Positions 16,452 through 25,300 of a stretch of DNA of 40,971 bases are shown here, one piece after another; positions within the stretch are counted from its first letter, which is position 1; the number at the start of each line of letters is the position of its first letter. Source of the DNA: Collinsella aerofaciens (GTDB taxonomy: Bacteria > Actinomycetota > Coriobacteriia > Coriobacteriales > Coriobacteriaceae); contig NZ_JAHONA010000020.1 of the NCBI RefSeq assembly GCF_019131995.1, positions 1 to 40,971 on the forward strand, in the 5' to 3' direction. Position numbers and translations under genes: made by a program. A model generated the notes under the pieces. It made no database searches. It was not told the origin of the DNA and worked only from the letters and a program-made list of their open reading frames with translations.

Positions 16452-19400
16452 CTAGTGGGTCTTGCGGCGCTTGATCAGCATGATGAGGGCTATCACTACG
16501 AGCGTTGCTCCCGCTGCTGCTGCGGTGGCGACTAGGGCGAATGTTTGGTCGCCGGTGTTTGCGAGGTTCTTCGCTGTGGTCGTAGTCTTGACCTTGGTGT
16601 CGGTCTTAGCTCCGTTGTCGGACTTGGGCTTGTCCGGGTTCGTCGGGGTCTCAGGAGTCTCGGGGTCCTTTGAGCCTTCGGAATCGGTTGGGCCGGCGGT
16701 GTTTACCAGCGTATGGTCCAGGAACTTCTTGGCGCCCGCACTTGCCTGTGAGAACAGGCGGCGCGTGCGGATCGGGGTGGCGTTCACCGTTGTGGGCGCC
16801 GTCTCCTCGGCCTCGATATTCACGAGCGTCGTGCCGGTGTCGAGGCCCACGTCGTTGTATCCCACGTGGCAGTAATACTGCGCACCGTCATCGTCTGCGG
16901 TCAGGTCAATCTCGAGCTTTGAGGCCGTTCCAGCCGCGAGGTTGCCATCGGCACCCACGAGCTTAAACTCTGTCTCGCCGCGGCCCTTGCGGTACCACAT
17001 ATAGGTCGGTGCCAGCCCTGTTTCGCTATCGTCGGCACCGAGTTGCTTCACATGGCCAATCGCCGAGAGCGTCAGGTGGCTTCCCGCCGCGCGCTCAACC
17101 GAAGAGTCGTATCCAAGATCCGACCCCTCCGCAGCATCCGCCGCAGGTCCGCTCACGGTCATCGTCATGCCATCGGGCATGGTCTTGACCGTGATGATTG
17201 CCGAGCGAATACCTGTTTCGGTCGTGGATCCGTTCTTAACGGCGGCGATGGCGAATCGATACTCCGTATTGGGCTGCAGCCCATCCCACTTGAGCGAGGT
17301 CTGCGTGTTGTCGGCAATCTTCCAGCTATTGACGACCGCATCCGCCGCATTGCTCTGCAGCATGCCCACGCCGTAGCTAAAGCCACTCTTGTTTGCGAGT
17401 ACATCGTCCCAGCTAAACGTAACGCTGGTCGAATCGACGGCGTTTGCCGTAAAGCCCGTCACGGCCGGCGCGTCGGGCATCTCGACGTCCTTAACGTCAT
17501 AGCCCACGATCCAGAACTGGTCGGTGTCCTTGGTGCCGAGCTTGTCGCCCGAGTCTGCCTCGAACTTGTCGACATCCACCGCGTTGACGCCCAGACGCCA
17601 CACAAAACCGTACTTGCCCTGCGCGGCCTCGGGCAGGTTGTCGACGGTGCCGCCGTATTCGGTCGATTCACTCGAGGAGTTACCCGTAGTAAAGCCGGCG
17701 TTGGCACCAAAGCACAGGCCGCCAAACAACTCGTGCTTTGCGAGCTTCGCGCCCATGACAACGCTGCCGTTCAGCGTCAAGCCGAGCTCGAGCTCCTGCT
17801 CCTTGCCCTCCTCGACTTCGATGGTCTGCTCAATGCTCGCCCCCGACTGCGCGGCGGCGCCGTTAAACCCATCGTGCGTGTAGGCGCGCGTTACGCCAGG
17901 CTTGCCCAGGCCAAAGGAATCCCCAACGGGAGTCTCGCCGTTGAGCGTCGTTTGATAGGTTCCGGGTTCTCCCGACCGGTTGGTCAAAAAGTAGCTGAGC
18001 GGCGTCATATTGTGCTGTTTGGCAATGCGGTCATAGGCCTCGACATTAACGACCGAGGTCTGCGCGCCGAGCGACACGGGCGCCGCCATCACGCCCTTGC
18101 CACCAGTTTCCTCATTTTCGATCTCATACTCGTAATAGACCATCGGAATCGTGTAGAGCACGGCCTTGTCACCCTCGCCGGCATGCGACTCATAGCTTAC
18201 GCTTGCGCTGACCGTGCGCTCGCTCCGGTAGTCATAGCATCCCTCGGCGGCAAAATCGACTGAAGCATTCATCGCGACCAGGGGCGGACCGGTCTGCACC
18301 TCGACGGCAACGCCCAACTCGGCGCCAATGGTATAGCCCTGGGATGTCCCCGTGCCCTTTTCCTCTCCGTATGACGTGCCGCCCAACACCAGATAGCCGT
18401 ATGCCTGCTCCAGATCCTCAACATAGGGCGCATCCTGCAGCACGGCAAGCACGCGCGGGTTGGTATAGACCTTGTAGCGGTCCTTGTACGTGATCTTGAC
18501 GCTGTCGTTGTCGACATCGGGCAGCGCGAGCGAGATAAATGTGCCGTAGGTAGTGCCGCGACGGTTGCTCTCGCTAATCACCTGCTCCTCGCCGCGGCGC
18601 ACCTTTCCGTTCTCGTCGAGCGAAAAATGCGAGGCGGTCATCCAATAGTAGTCATCGTTCTTGCGCAGGTCCTCGTCGCGGTGCTTGCCCACCACGGCGA
18701 TAAAGCTCTCGTTATAGCGGTCCGAACCCGAGACGCTGCCCGCCTTGACGTCGCTGATCCACACCTGTTCTATACCCTTGTGGTCATGCTTGTTGCTGCT
18801 GTTGTATTGCTGACCGCTCATGCTCATGGTTCCGACCATGGACCCCAAGCCCTGAGCCCCGCTCTGTGCCGTGTTGCAGGCAAAGTCGCGGAACACATCG
18901 CCGCCCACGAGCACCTCGTCAACCGCCAGCTGCTCGGACAGGCCGTCAAGGTTGGCAGTGGCAAGGGCAATAGGCGCCAAGGTGCACGGATAGCGCTTAT
19001 CCTGAGCGCTATCCTTCCATGCGCTGTTGGGCACATGCATCAGCCCATAGGAGGCGAGGAGCCCGTCTCTGTATTCCTTACAATCGGAAAGCTTGAACTC
19101 GCCAGACTCCGAGTCAAAATACGCGTAGCGGTACAGCGCGCCGTACAGCCCCTTGCTGCCGTCAGAAGCGCCGTAATCAAAAGCGCTGCGTTGCCAGTCA
19201 TAGCCCGCAAGAATAAGGCCCGTGACGGTTTCACCCGTCTTCTTTCCTTCTTCATCGTAGGCGGCAAACGTGCCGAACGTCGCATTCGCAGCGACCATGG
19301 TCTTGCCGTTCGCGGAGAGGGAGATTGCGCCCGCGTCGCCCAGAGCATCGACATGGACGAGCGCACCCTTGGATGCATCCCACGAAAACAGCTCGCAATG

Positions 19401-20540
19401 CGTCGACTTATCAATATTCTTCTTGCCGCAGGGTGCCGAGACCACGATGGCGAGGTCATCGCAAAAATCGCGATCGAGGTCGCCGGCCGCTAGCGAAACG
19501 ACAGGAGCTGACTGAAGCTGCGTCCAGGAGTCGTTCCCGCCCTTGTTGTGCGTGGTGTAGTCCGCGGCGTTACCGGCATCGATCTTGACGACGCTTTGCT
19601 TCCAGTTGCCGCCCTCCAAGTCATACATGTCGACTACAGCCTTGCGCACGCCGTTCTCGTCGACATAGCAGCCCGCGTAGACAAAAAGCTCGTCGACGCC
19701 GTCGCCATCGACATCGCCCGCCTCGACATCAAAGACGGCGTCGCACTCTTGCAGGTAACCGGCATCCAGGTACTTAAAACGGCCTTCGTACATCATATTA
19801 GTGTTGACCGTCACCGGCAGGTGTGTGTCGAGAGTGCGCGTACGCCCGTTGCTAAACGAGTAGAGGACCAGCTCAACCTTTCCGGCGTATGACTTGCCGT
19901 CAATCGTCGTGGAGGAACTGTCGCCGTAGGCACGGAGCTCGGCAACGCGGCTCTTTTTGCCCGTGCTGGCGTCGCTGCAGAACTCAACACTCGTGGCGTG
20001 AATGCCCGAGAAACCGTTGTTGTCGTTGGCGAGTACTGTTGAAGACTCATTGTTGCTTAGGTACGACCAGGTGCCGCCACCGTAGTCGCTATGCTTGTAG
20101 AGATCGCTGTTCGTATCGAAGTTGTTGACGTTTTGCCAGAACTTTGCGGCGCCCCACACACTTCCATAGCCATCGGTGAGTTTGCTGCTGCCGCCAATGT
20201 CACCGCGCTCGACGTTCTCGAGCTTGTCGCGCAGAGTGTAGCGATTGCCATGGCTACCGTTAGCTGCCATATAGACCTCGCTGCGCGTGGCAAACGTCGT
20301 GGGGGTATCAGTGGAATAGGGGCCAACGGTATCGGCCGGAATGTCCTCGCTCGTGCCCAGACCCAGGGCTTGATAATCCTGCTCGGTCATATCGGTGATT
20401 GCGGGCGCGTCTGCCGCCTGGGCAACCTGGGGCGTGGCCGTGAAGCAGGCGACGCTCGTGGCGATCAACGCAGCAAGCGCCGCCGTCCCAACAAGCGGGA
20501 TTTTCGACAGCCTACGGATACGGGGGTGTGGAACGTACAT
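16452..20540 (-). CDS. LANTG-anchored surface protein with FG-GAP repeats and fibronectin type III domain
   Basis: This 1362-residue secreted protein has an N-terminal signal peptide (RRLSKIPLVGTAALAALIAT, then AQAADA). FG-GAP/VCBS-like calcium-binding repeats follow (AGDVDGDGVDELFVYAG near 270-290, AGDLDRDFCDDLAIV near 350). A central serine/glycine/threonine-rich beta region (about 740-1000) comes next, then a fibronectin type III domain (about 1025-1130) and an immunoglobulin-like module. A proline/lysine linker leads to the sorting signal LANTG with a hydrophobic segment and KRRKTH. LAxTG is a variant LPxTG used by some actinobacterial sortases; no sortase is in the window. The ATG at 20540 follows GAGGT; an upstream ATG at 20576 lacks a ribosome binding site. 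The gene is flanked by composite elements 1 and 2 in opposite orientations. Adhesion is a reasonable guess. Confidence 0.88.
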   Translation of the reverse strand: MYVPHPRIRRLSKIPLVGTAALAALIATSVACFTATPQVAQAADAPAITDMTEQDYQALGLGTSEDIPADTVGPYSTDTPTTFATRSEVYMAANGSHGNRYTLRDKLENVERGDIGGSSKLTDGYGSVWGAAKFWQNVNNFDTNSDLYKHSDYGGGTWSYLSNNESSTVLANDNNGFSGIHATSVEFCSDASTGKKSRVAELRAYGDSSSTTIDGKSYAGKVELVLYSFSNGRTRTLDTHLPVTVNTNMMYEGRFKYLDAGYLQECDAVFDVEAGDVDGDGVDELFVYAGCYVDENGVRKAVVDMYDLEGGNWKQSVVKIDAGNAADYTTHNKGGNDSWTQLQSAPVVSLAAGDLDRDFCDDLAIVVSAPCGKKNIDKSTHCELFSWDASKGALVHVDALGDAGAISLSANGKTMVAANATFGTFAAYDEEGKKTGETVTGLILAGYDWQRSAFDYGASDGSKGLYGALYRYAYFDSESGEFKLSDCKEYRDGLLASYGLMHVPNSAWKDSAQDKRYPCTLAPIALATANLDGLSEQLAVDEVLVGGDVFRDFACNTAQSGAQGLGSMVGTMSMSGQQYNSSNKHDHKGIEQVWISDVKAGSVSGSDRYNESFIAVVGKHRDEDLRKNDDYYWMTASHFSLDENGKVRRGEEQVISESNRRGTTYGTFISLALPDVDNDSVKITYKDRYKVYTNPRVLAVLQDAPYVEDLEQAYGYLVLGGTSYGEEKGTGTSQGYTIGAELGVAVEVQTGPPLVAMNASVDFAAEGCYDYRSERTVSASVSYESHAGEGDKAVLYTIPMVYYEYEIENEETGGKGVMAAPVSLGAQTSVVNVEAYDRIAKQHNMTPLSYFLTNRSGEPGTYQTTLNGETPVGDSFGLGKPGVTRAYTHDGFNGAAAQSGASIEQTIEVEEGKEQELELGLTLNGSVVMGAKLAKHELFGGLCFGANAGFTTGNSSSESTEYGGTVDNLPEAAQGKYGFVWRLGVNAVDVDKFEADSGDKLGTKDTDQFWIVGYDVKDVEMPDAPAVTGFTANAVDSTSVTFSWDDVLANKSGFSYGVGMLQSNAADAVVNSWKIADNTQTSLKWDGLQPNTEYRFAIAAVKNGSTTETGIRSAIITVKTMPDGMTMTVSGPAADAAEGSDLGYDSSVERAAGSHLTLSAIGHVKQLGADDSETGLAPTYMWYRKGRGETEFKLVGADGNLAAGTASKLEIDLTADDDGAQYYCHVGYNDVGLDTGTTLVNIEAEETAPTTVNATPIRTRRLFSQASAGAKKFLDHTLVNTAGPTDSEGSKDPETPETPTNPDKPKSDNGAKTDTKVKTTTTAKNLANTGDQTFALVATAAAAGATLVVIALIMLIKRRKTH

Positions 20541-20641
20541 GAGGGACCTCGCTTTATTCGAGTGGAGTGGACTCATTTTTGCAAATGATACATCCGATGC
20601 CCGATATCACGTGTCTCATTTTTGAGAATCCGAGATGCCGC

Positions 20642-20842
20642 GGAAATCTTATCCCAGCTCAAAGGCCATTTCTGGGATGTATTTTCCGTCGAGTGCCTCA
20701 TCGGGAAACTGCATCCCATTTCAAGCGTCGATTCTGGGACGCACTTTCCGCAAAGCACCTCAACGGGGAACTACGTCCCATTCCAAAGGCAAATTCCGGG
20801 ACGCATTTTTCGAAAGCCTGCCCATCCGGAAAGCCCGTCCCA
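20642..20842. repeat. 31-bp phased alternating motif array 2 (7 motifs plus a decayed one)
   Basis: Alternating copies of the GGAAAGTGCGTCCCA-like motif start at 20642, 20673, 20704, 20735, 20766, 20797 and 20828, exactly 31 bp apart. A decayed eighth follows near 20856. The array lies directly upstream of the LANTG surface-protein gene (start 20540), so it may overlap its promoter region. It is followed by a stretch shared with array 3 (CCATCAATAAAG near 20887-20898) and then palindrome copy 2. Confidence 0.9.
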
Positions 20843-20900
20843 CTTTGGACGCATCCGGGCACGGAACCATCGACCTATCAGGCCTCCCATCAATAAAGAG

Positions 20901-21030
20901 GCGTCCTCCCGGACGGCGGGGCACGAAGTTCATCGCGAGTTCCGCACGCAAAGAAGGCCACTTAATGTGGCCTTCGTCTTGCGCAGGACTGTAGAGCAGG
21001 GAACTTCGTGCCCGCCGCCCGGGAGGGCGT
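20901..21030 (+). repeat. Class I 3'-end palindrome, copy 2
   Basis: The outer arms are 20901-20931 and 21001-21030 (for example GCACGAAGTTC/GAACTTCGTGC). The inner hairpin GAAGGCCAC/GTGGCCTTC (20953-20961, 20967-20975) has a TTAAT loop. Both stems have sequences different from copies 1 and 3 yet still pair, while the internal-loop strands are unchanged. It lies about 18 nt past the stop of the LAATG protein gene. The 17 bases around the stop codon (TTTAGAAGATGGACCTA) are identical to those at copy 3. Confidence 0.85.
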
Positions 21031-21048
21031 TGCGTTTAGAAGATGGAC

Positions 21049-21747
21049 CTAACGCTTATCCCTCCGGGATAAAAGCAGCGCGGCCATGAAAGCGATGATT
21101 GCAAGCGTCAGCAACACCAAGAGCAATGCGAGCGTGCTGTCGCCGGTTGCCGCCAGGCCAAACAGACCGGGGCTCTTACTGCCAGCAGGTTGTACGGGAA
21201 TCTTCTCGCCATCGTCCTCGGCGGTGATTTCCCAGCGAATGGTCTTGCTTGCGTCGGCAAGCTCGTTGCCCACCGACGTCGGGACACTTAGTTGCAGATT
21301 GAGCACCGTGCTGCCATCGCTCGTGAACGTGGCGACCTGCGTGGGATAGGCGAACACGCTGCCCGGCGTTCCCGTCTGGAGCCAACCGTCAGACGCATCG
21401 CCAGCCGACGCCGTTAAGGTAATGGGCGACAGCAGGTGTGCCGTCTCGTGATTGACAACGGCCCGCACAAACACGCGTACCTGGGACTTTACGCCCGTGG
21501 CACGAACCTCGATCTGCTGCTCGCGCGCATCGCCGGGCATTAGATCTTTAAAGGCGGGAAACAGATCGGGCTCCCCCGAGGAGCCCGTCGCCCCCGTTAC
21601 CGTCAGCTGGCGCGCATTTCCGTCATAGGCAATCGCGGGAGTATCGGCAAACGCACGGGCGGGAACAGCGAGCGCGACCACGCAGAAAATGGCCGCGACC
21701 ATGCAACGCAAGGAGCGCGCAACACCTTTGCGAATTGGGAATGCCAT
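21049..21747 (-). CDS. LAATG-anchored surface protein of the SipW/TasA-like operon
   Basis: This 232-residue secreted protein has an N-terminal signal peptide (VAAIFCVVALAVPARAFA) and a beta-rich ectodomain. A C-terminal sorting signal LAATG precedes a hydrophobic segment (LALLLVLLTLAIIAFMAALLL) and SRRDKR. It is the last gene of the operon, 2 nt after the preceding TasA-like gene, with GGAGG before the ATG at 21747. It could anchor the fibre formed by the upstream products to the wall through a sortase encoded elsewhere; that role is inferred from order and sorting signal. I do not recognise the ectodomain family with certainty. The stop codon borders composite element 2. Confidence 0.82.
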   Translation of the reverse strand: MAFPIRKGVARSLRCMVAAIFCVVALAVPARAFADTPAIAYDGNARQLTVTGATGSSGEPDLFPAFKDLMPGDAREQQIEVRATGVKSQVRVFVRAVVNHETAHLLSPITLTASAGDASDGWLQTGTPGSVFAYPTQVATFTSDGSTVLNLQLSVPTSVGNELADASKTIRWEITAEDDGEKIPVQPAGSKSPGLFGLAATGDSTLALLLVLLTLAIIAFMAALLLSRRDKR

Positions 21748-21749
21748 AC

Positions 21750-22319
21750 TTACGCACCTCCATGCGGCGGCACCAGCACGCCATCATTGACCGTGCAACC
21801 CCATGCCTCTTTAACTGCATCGTCGGGCGTAGACTGAATTGCCTGGGTCGAAATGTCGACGACTAGGTTTTTACCATCTGCCTTCTTTTCGGACACGCTC
21901 TTGATGAGCACGCCCGTCTTGTCGAGCGGCTTAACAGAAGACGTCCAGTAGTAGAACCCGTCGCTCGCAAGAACCCAAGACGAAGGTCTGTTAGTGGCGG
22001 AGGCATCGCCTTTATCGCCCCACTCAATGGTGTAGTCGGTGCCGGCAACCGGCTCATCCCACAGGCGCGCGCCATCCTTATCCTGCCAGTAGATATCCAC
22101 CGCGACACGCAGGTATGCCGGAGCCGAGCCCGTGTTTTTTACCGAGACATCCCTTTTCACGTTGTCCTTGCGCGTCTCGTCCACCGAAGGCGCCACCGAG
22201 CCAAAACCAAACTCGTTGACCAGCACGCCCGTAACCGAAAGCCACGCAAAGGCGCCGACGACGCCGGCCAAAAGGAGGACGCCGACAAGGAGGGCAACGA
22301 TCCGCTTGCGCTTAGTCAT
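21750..22319 (-). CDS. TasA/camelysin-like SipW-dependent secreted protein (third)
   Basis: This 189-residue protein starts with a lysine/arginine-rich end and a hydrophobic segment ending AFAWLSVTGVLVNEFGFGSV. That is the usual SipW-dependent signal pattern, followed by a beta-sandwich ectodomain with V.NTGSAPAYLRVAVDI, typical of TasA/camelysin-like proteins. It overlaps the end of the giant protein gene by 8 bp and has GGAGG upstream, so translation is probably coupled. The protein is probably a fibre component or cap. Function in biofilm or adhesion is inferred from the family. Confidence 0.82.
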   Translation of the reverse strand: MTKRKRIVALLVGVLLLAGVVGAFAWLSVTGVLVNEFGFGSVAPSVDETRKDNVKRDVSVKNTGSAPAYLRVAVDIYWQDKDGARLWDEPVAGTDYTIEWGDKGDASATNRPSSWVLASDGFYYWTSSVKPLDKTGVLIKSVSEKKADGKNLVVDISTQAIQSTPDDAVKEAWGCTVNDGVLVPPHGGA

Positions 22320-25300
22320 CCTTGTCCTCCCTCCTCAGCGTGCCGTTTTCCCAAACATTCTTGGCACGCGAGCCGCCATCGACCCATTTGTCCTTCGCGC
22401 GCGTGTTGACGCACGTCACCACCGCATCGCCCGCGCTCGAAGCAGACGAAATCGTCAGCTCGGCAGATTTACCGGGCGCCTTGCCCGGCGTGCTCAGCTC
22501 GCCCTCGTAGCGCCATGCCCAATTCGTGTCTTCCTCGACGGTATAGATGCCCGCCGGAGCGGCGAACTGCACGCTGCCGACATACCAGGTCTCACCGTTT
22601 TCCGGCTGCTGCTTATCGACCTTCACCTCGACCACGCGCGTCTCGGGAGAGGCTCCCTCCGCCGTCTTCGTCACCTTAAAGCGGAACGTCTGCCCCATGG
22701 CACTAGCATCGGTAGTCTTTTTAACGATCGTCAGCGCATGAGTCTGGTCAAAGTTGAACACGGCATTGCCGTCGCCTTGGCCGTCTTCACCCGTCTTTTT
22801 ATACTCCAGACGGTTGGCCAGGTCGAACGAACCATTACCCGAACCCAGGCTGTAGAGCGAGACAAACTTGCCGTTCACAGGCTCTTCCGCCGCAGAAACG
22901 CCCTCTGCACCAGGGCCGTAGCTTGCCTGCGTTACCGTAACAGTCAGTTGCGTCCCCATAAACGGCTCGGCAAAGCAGACCTTAAACGGCGCCTTGTCGG
23001 CACCGTCATCGACGGTGTTGGCGGCGGCGGGATCGAGCAGCCATTTAAGCTGCGCGGTCATAGTTACGGGGCTCGCGGGATCAGACGTATCGTTGGCAAC
23101 CACGCGATACGTCACGGGATACAGGTCCATGTCACCCTTGACTGGCTCACTCTTAAACTCATCCCAAGACTTCGCATTGCCATCCGCACCCACATATCGC
23201 CACTCCAAGAAGAGCTCACGCTTATCGCCGTTGGCAGCAGCCTGTTCATCGAGCAGCGCGACGATCTTGGAGTGGGCGTCCGGATCGTACGCCACGGATT
23301 TTTGCTCCATCACAGGATTGCCGTCGTTGTCGTAGACAGGGTTGCCGCTCTCGTCCATTTTGGGAACATCGACCGTGTAGACAAAGCCAGGCTTACCGTC
23401 CTGCGCACGCTCGTCGCCCGAGTCGACCGTCGCCGTAAAGATGACCGCCCCGTCGACGCTGTGATAGCGCACCTTATACGGCGTGACCTTGTACACCGCG
23501 GTATACGTCGCGCCCTTAAAGGGTTCACTACCCTCGAGGGGATACTTATCGTCTTCGGTCATCAGAGTGTATTTACTATCGGATTCATAGTCACGCGACC
23601 AGCCGACAAAGTCGTACTTGGTGCCATCCCTGCCGACAACCTCAGCTGTAGCTCTTACTTCCAGCGAAATTTGATCGCCAGAGTCGGTGCGCGAAAGAAA
23701 ACGCACGGAATCGGGGTTATCCAGATTGGCATCGATATTCGATTGGACAATTACCGCGCTGGCACGGTAGACCGGGTACAGCTCCATGGGGGCGTTAACC
23801 ACAGTGTTTGTATTCACCATGGGGAGGCCGTCCGACCAAATGACATAACCGTTGCCGGATGCCGGTTTAGTTTCCGTCCAGCCTACGAAGGCATTGCATG
23901 CGTTCGTTACAGCATCGATGTCGCCAACGTTATACGTCGGCAGTGGCATGCCATCCTTAAGGCTGCCGAGCGTATTGCCCTCCTGCGCGAGCTTGCCATC
24001 GATATCGGTGTCGTTCAGGTGATACACCACCGCAATGGGCGTGTAGTAGGCCACAAACGTATAGGGTTTACCCGGCTCCACGGTATAGGAATAGGTATTG
24101 CCGCCTTCGCCCGTCGGATCGAGCTTCTTTACCGTTCCGTCGGGAAGCTCGATCTCGAGCTTCTTAAGCTGATAGGCGCCACCAGTACCGTCGGCATACA
24201 CCGTCGTCGTAATGTCGGGGCTCACCGTAGCCACCACGTCACCGTTCTGCTGAGGATCAAGTTTAGGCGTAATGTCGAATCGCGGAACATTGATGCCCGA
24301 CGTTCCATCAAAGCCCTTGCGGTGCAGGTTGGTGGTGTAGTTAACGTTATATTTTACGTATACGGGATAGGCATCCTGCCACTGGGTAACCTTGGACGCG
24401 TCGGTCGCCAAGTATGGCGTCGCCTTCTCCGGATCGCTCGTCACATAGGGGTCGTTGGCGACATCATAGATATATTTCCAGACGGCAGAATCCTTCTTGA
24501 CCTCGGCGGTCGAAATCCAGCCCAGGAACTTATAGCCCGGCACGGCCATGTCGGCATCGGTCGGGGAAGCTTCGAGGGTCAGGGGGCTCTCATACGATCC
24601 TTTCTCACCATCTTCTGGTTTTTCGGCCACTTTAACCGACTTATTAACATGCGGGTAGTAATACGTGAACGTCGGATCCGCCCCGTTCACCTTGGTCTGC
24701 AGCAAGTTACTCTCATAGCGCCGCGTGGCAGTCCTCACGACATTATCGCCCTTGTTGTAGAAATTAACGTCCGTGGTAATCATCGCGCGAACGTAGTACT
24801 TCTTATCTGTACGCACTATGCTCTCGATGGGATTTTTCACATATGTCCAATATTCACCATCGCGCTCAAGCGTCCAGAAATTCAGGCGATAGCGATCATT
24901 CACCAGTTTGGCCGTTACGTTCAGCGAAGCCGAAGTCCAAGTATCGCTTAGAGTTGCAGCGCCTGGAAAATCAGTATCGGCATAGAGGTTTTTTAGAGTA
25001 TCGGCTCCCGTATCGTTTTTAACGTTGTGCGAGTACGCGTTAAGGGGACTCACGACAAGGGTTTCCTTCGTGAAGCGCGTGCCACACGTTTTGTCATACC
25101 TATCCTTTATACCGTGGTCAACATGCTCCGGACCCCAGTGGACGACGTTTTCACGCACGAAGGTACTACCGACGTTTTCCTCAAAGGGCGTTTGATAGCG
25201 ATTCCAAACGGAACAAAGTAGCTTGCTGTCCGTAAACTCATGGTTGGTATAAGCCCGAACGTAATAATCCACTCGGTACTCAAAGCGGGCGATGTAGGTA

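Noticed and set aside
22132..24951. 939-codon plus-strand open frame opposite the giant InlB-repeat gene
   Set aside because: It is an antisense shadow; the minus-strand gene has a signal peptide, recognisable domains and good start signals.
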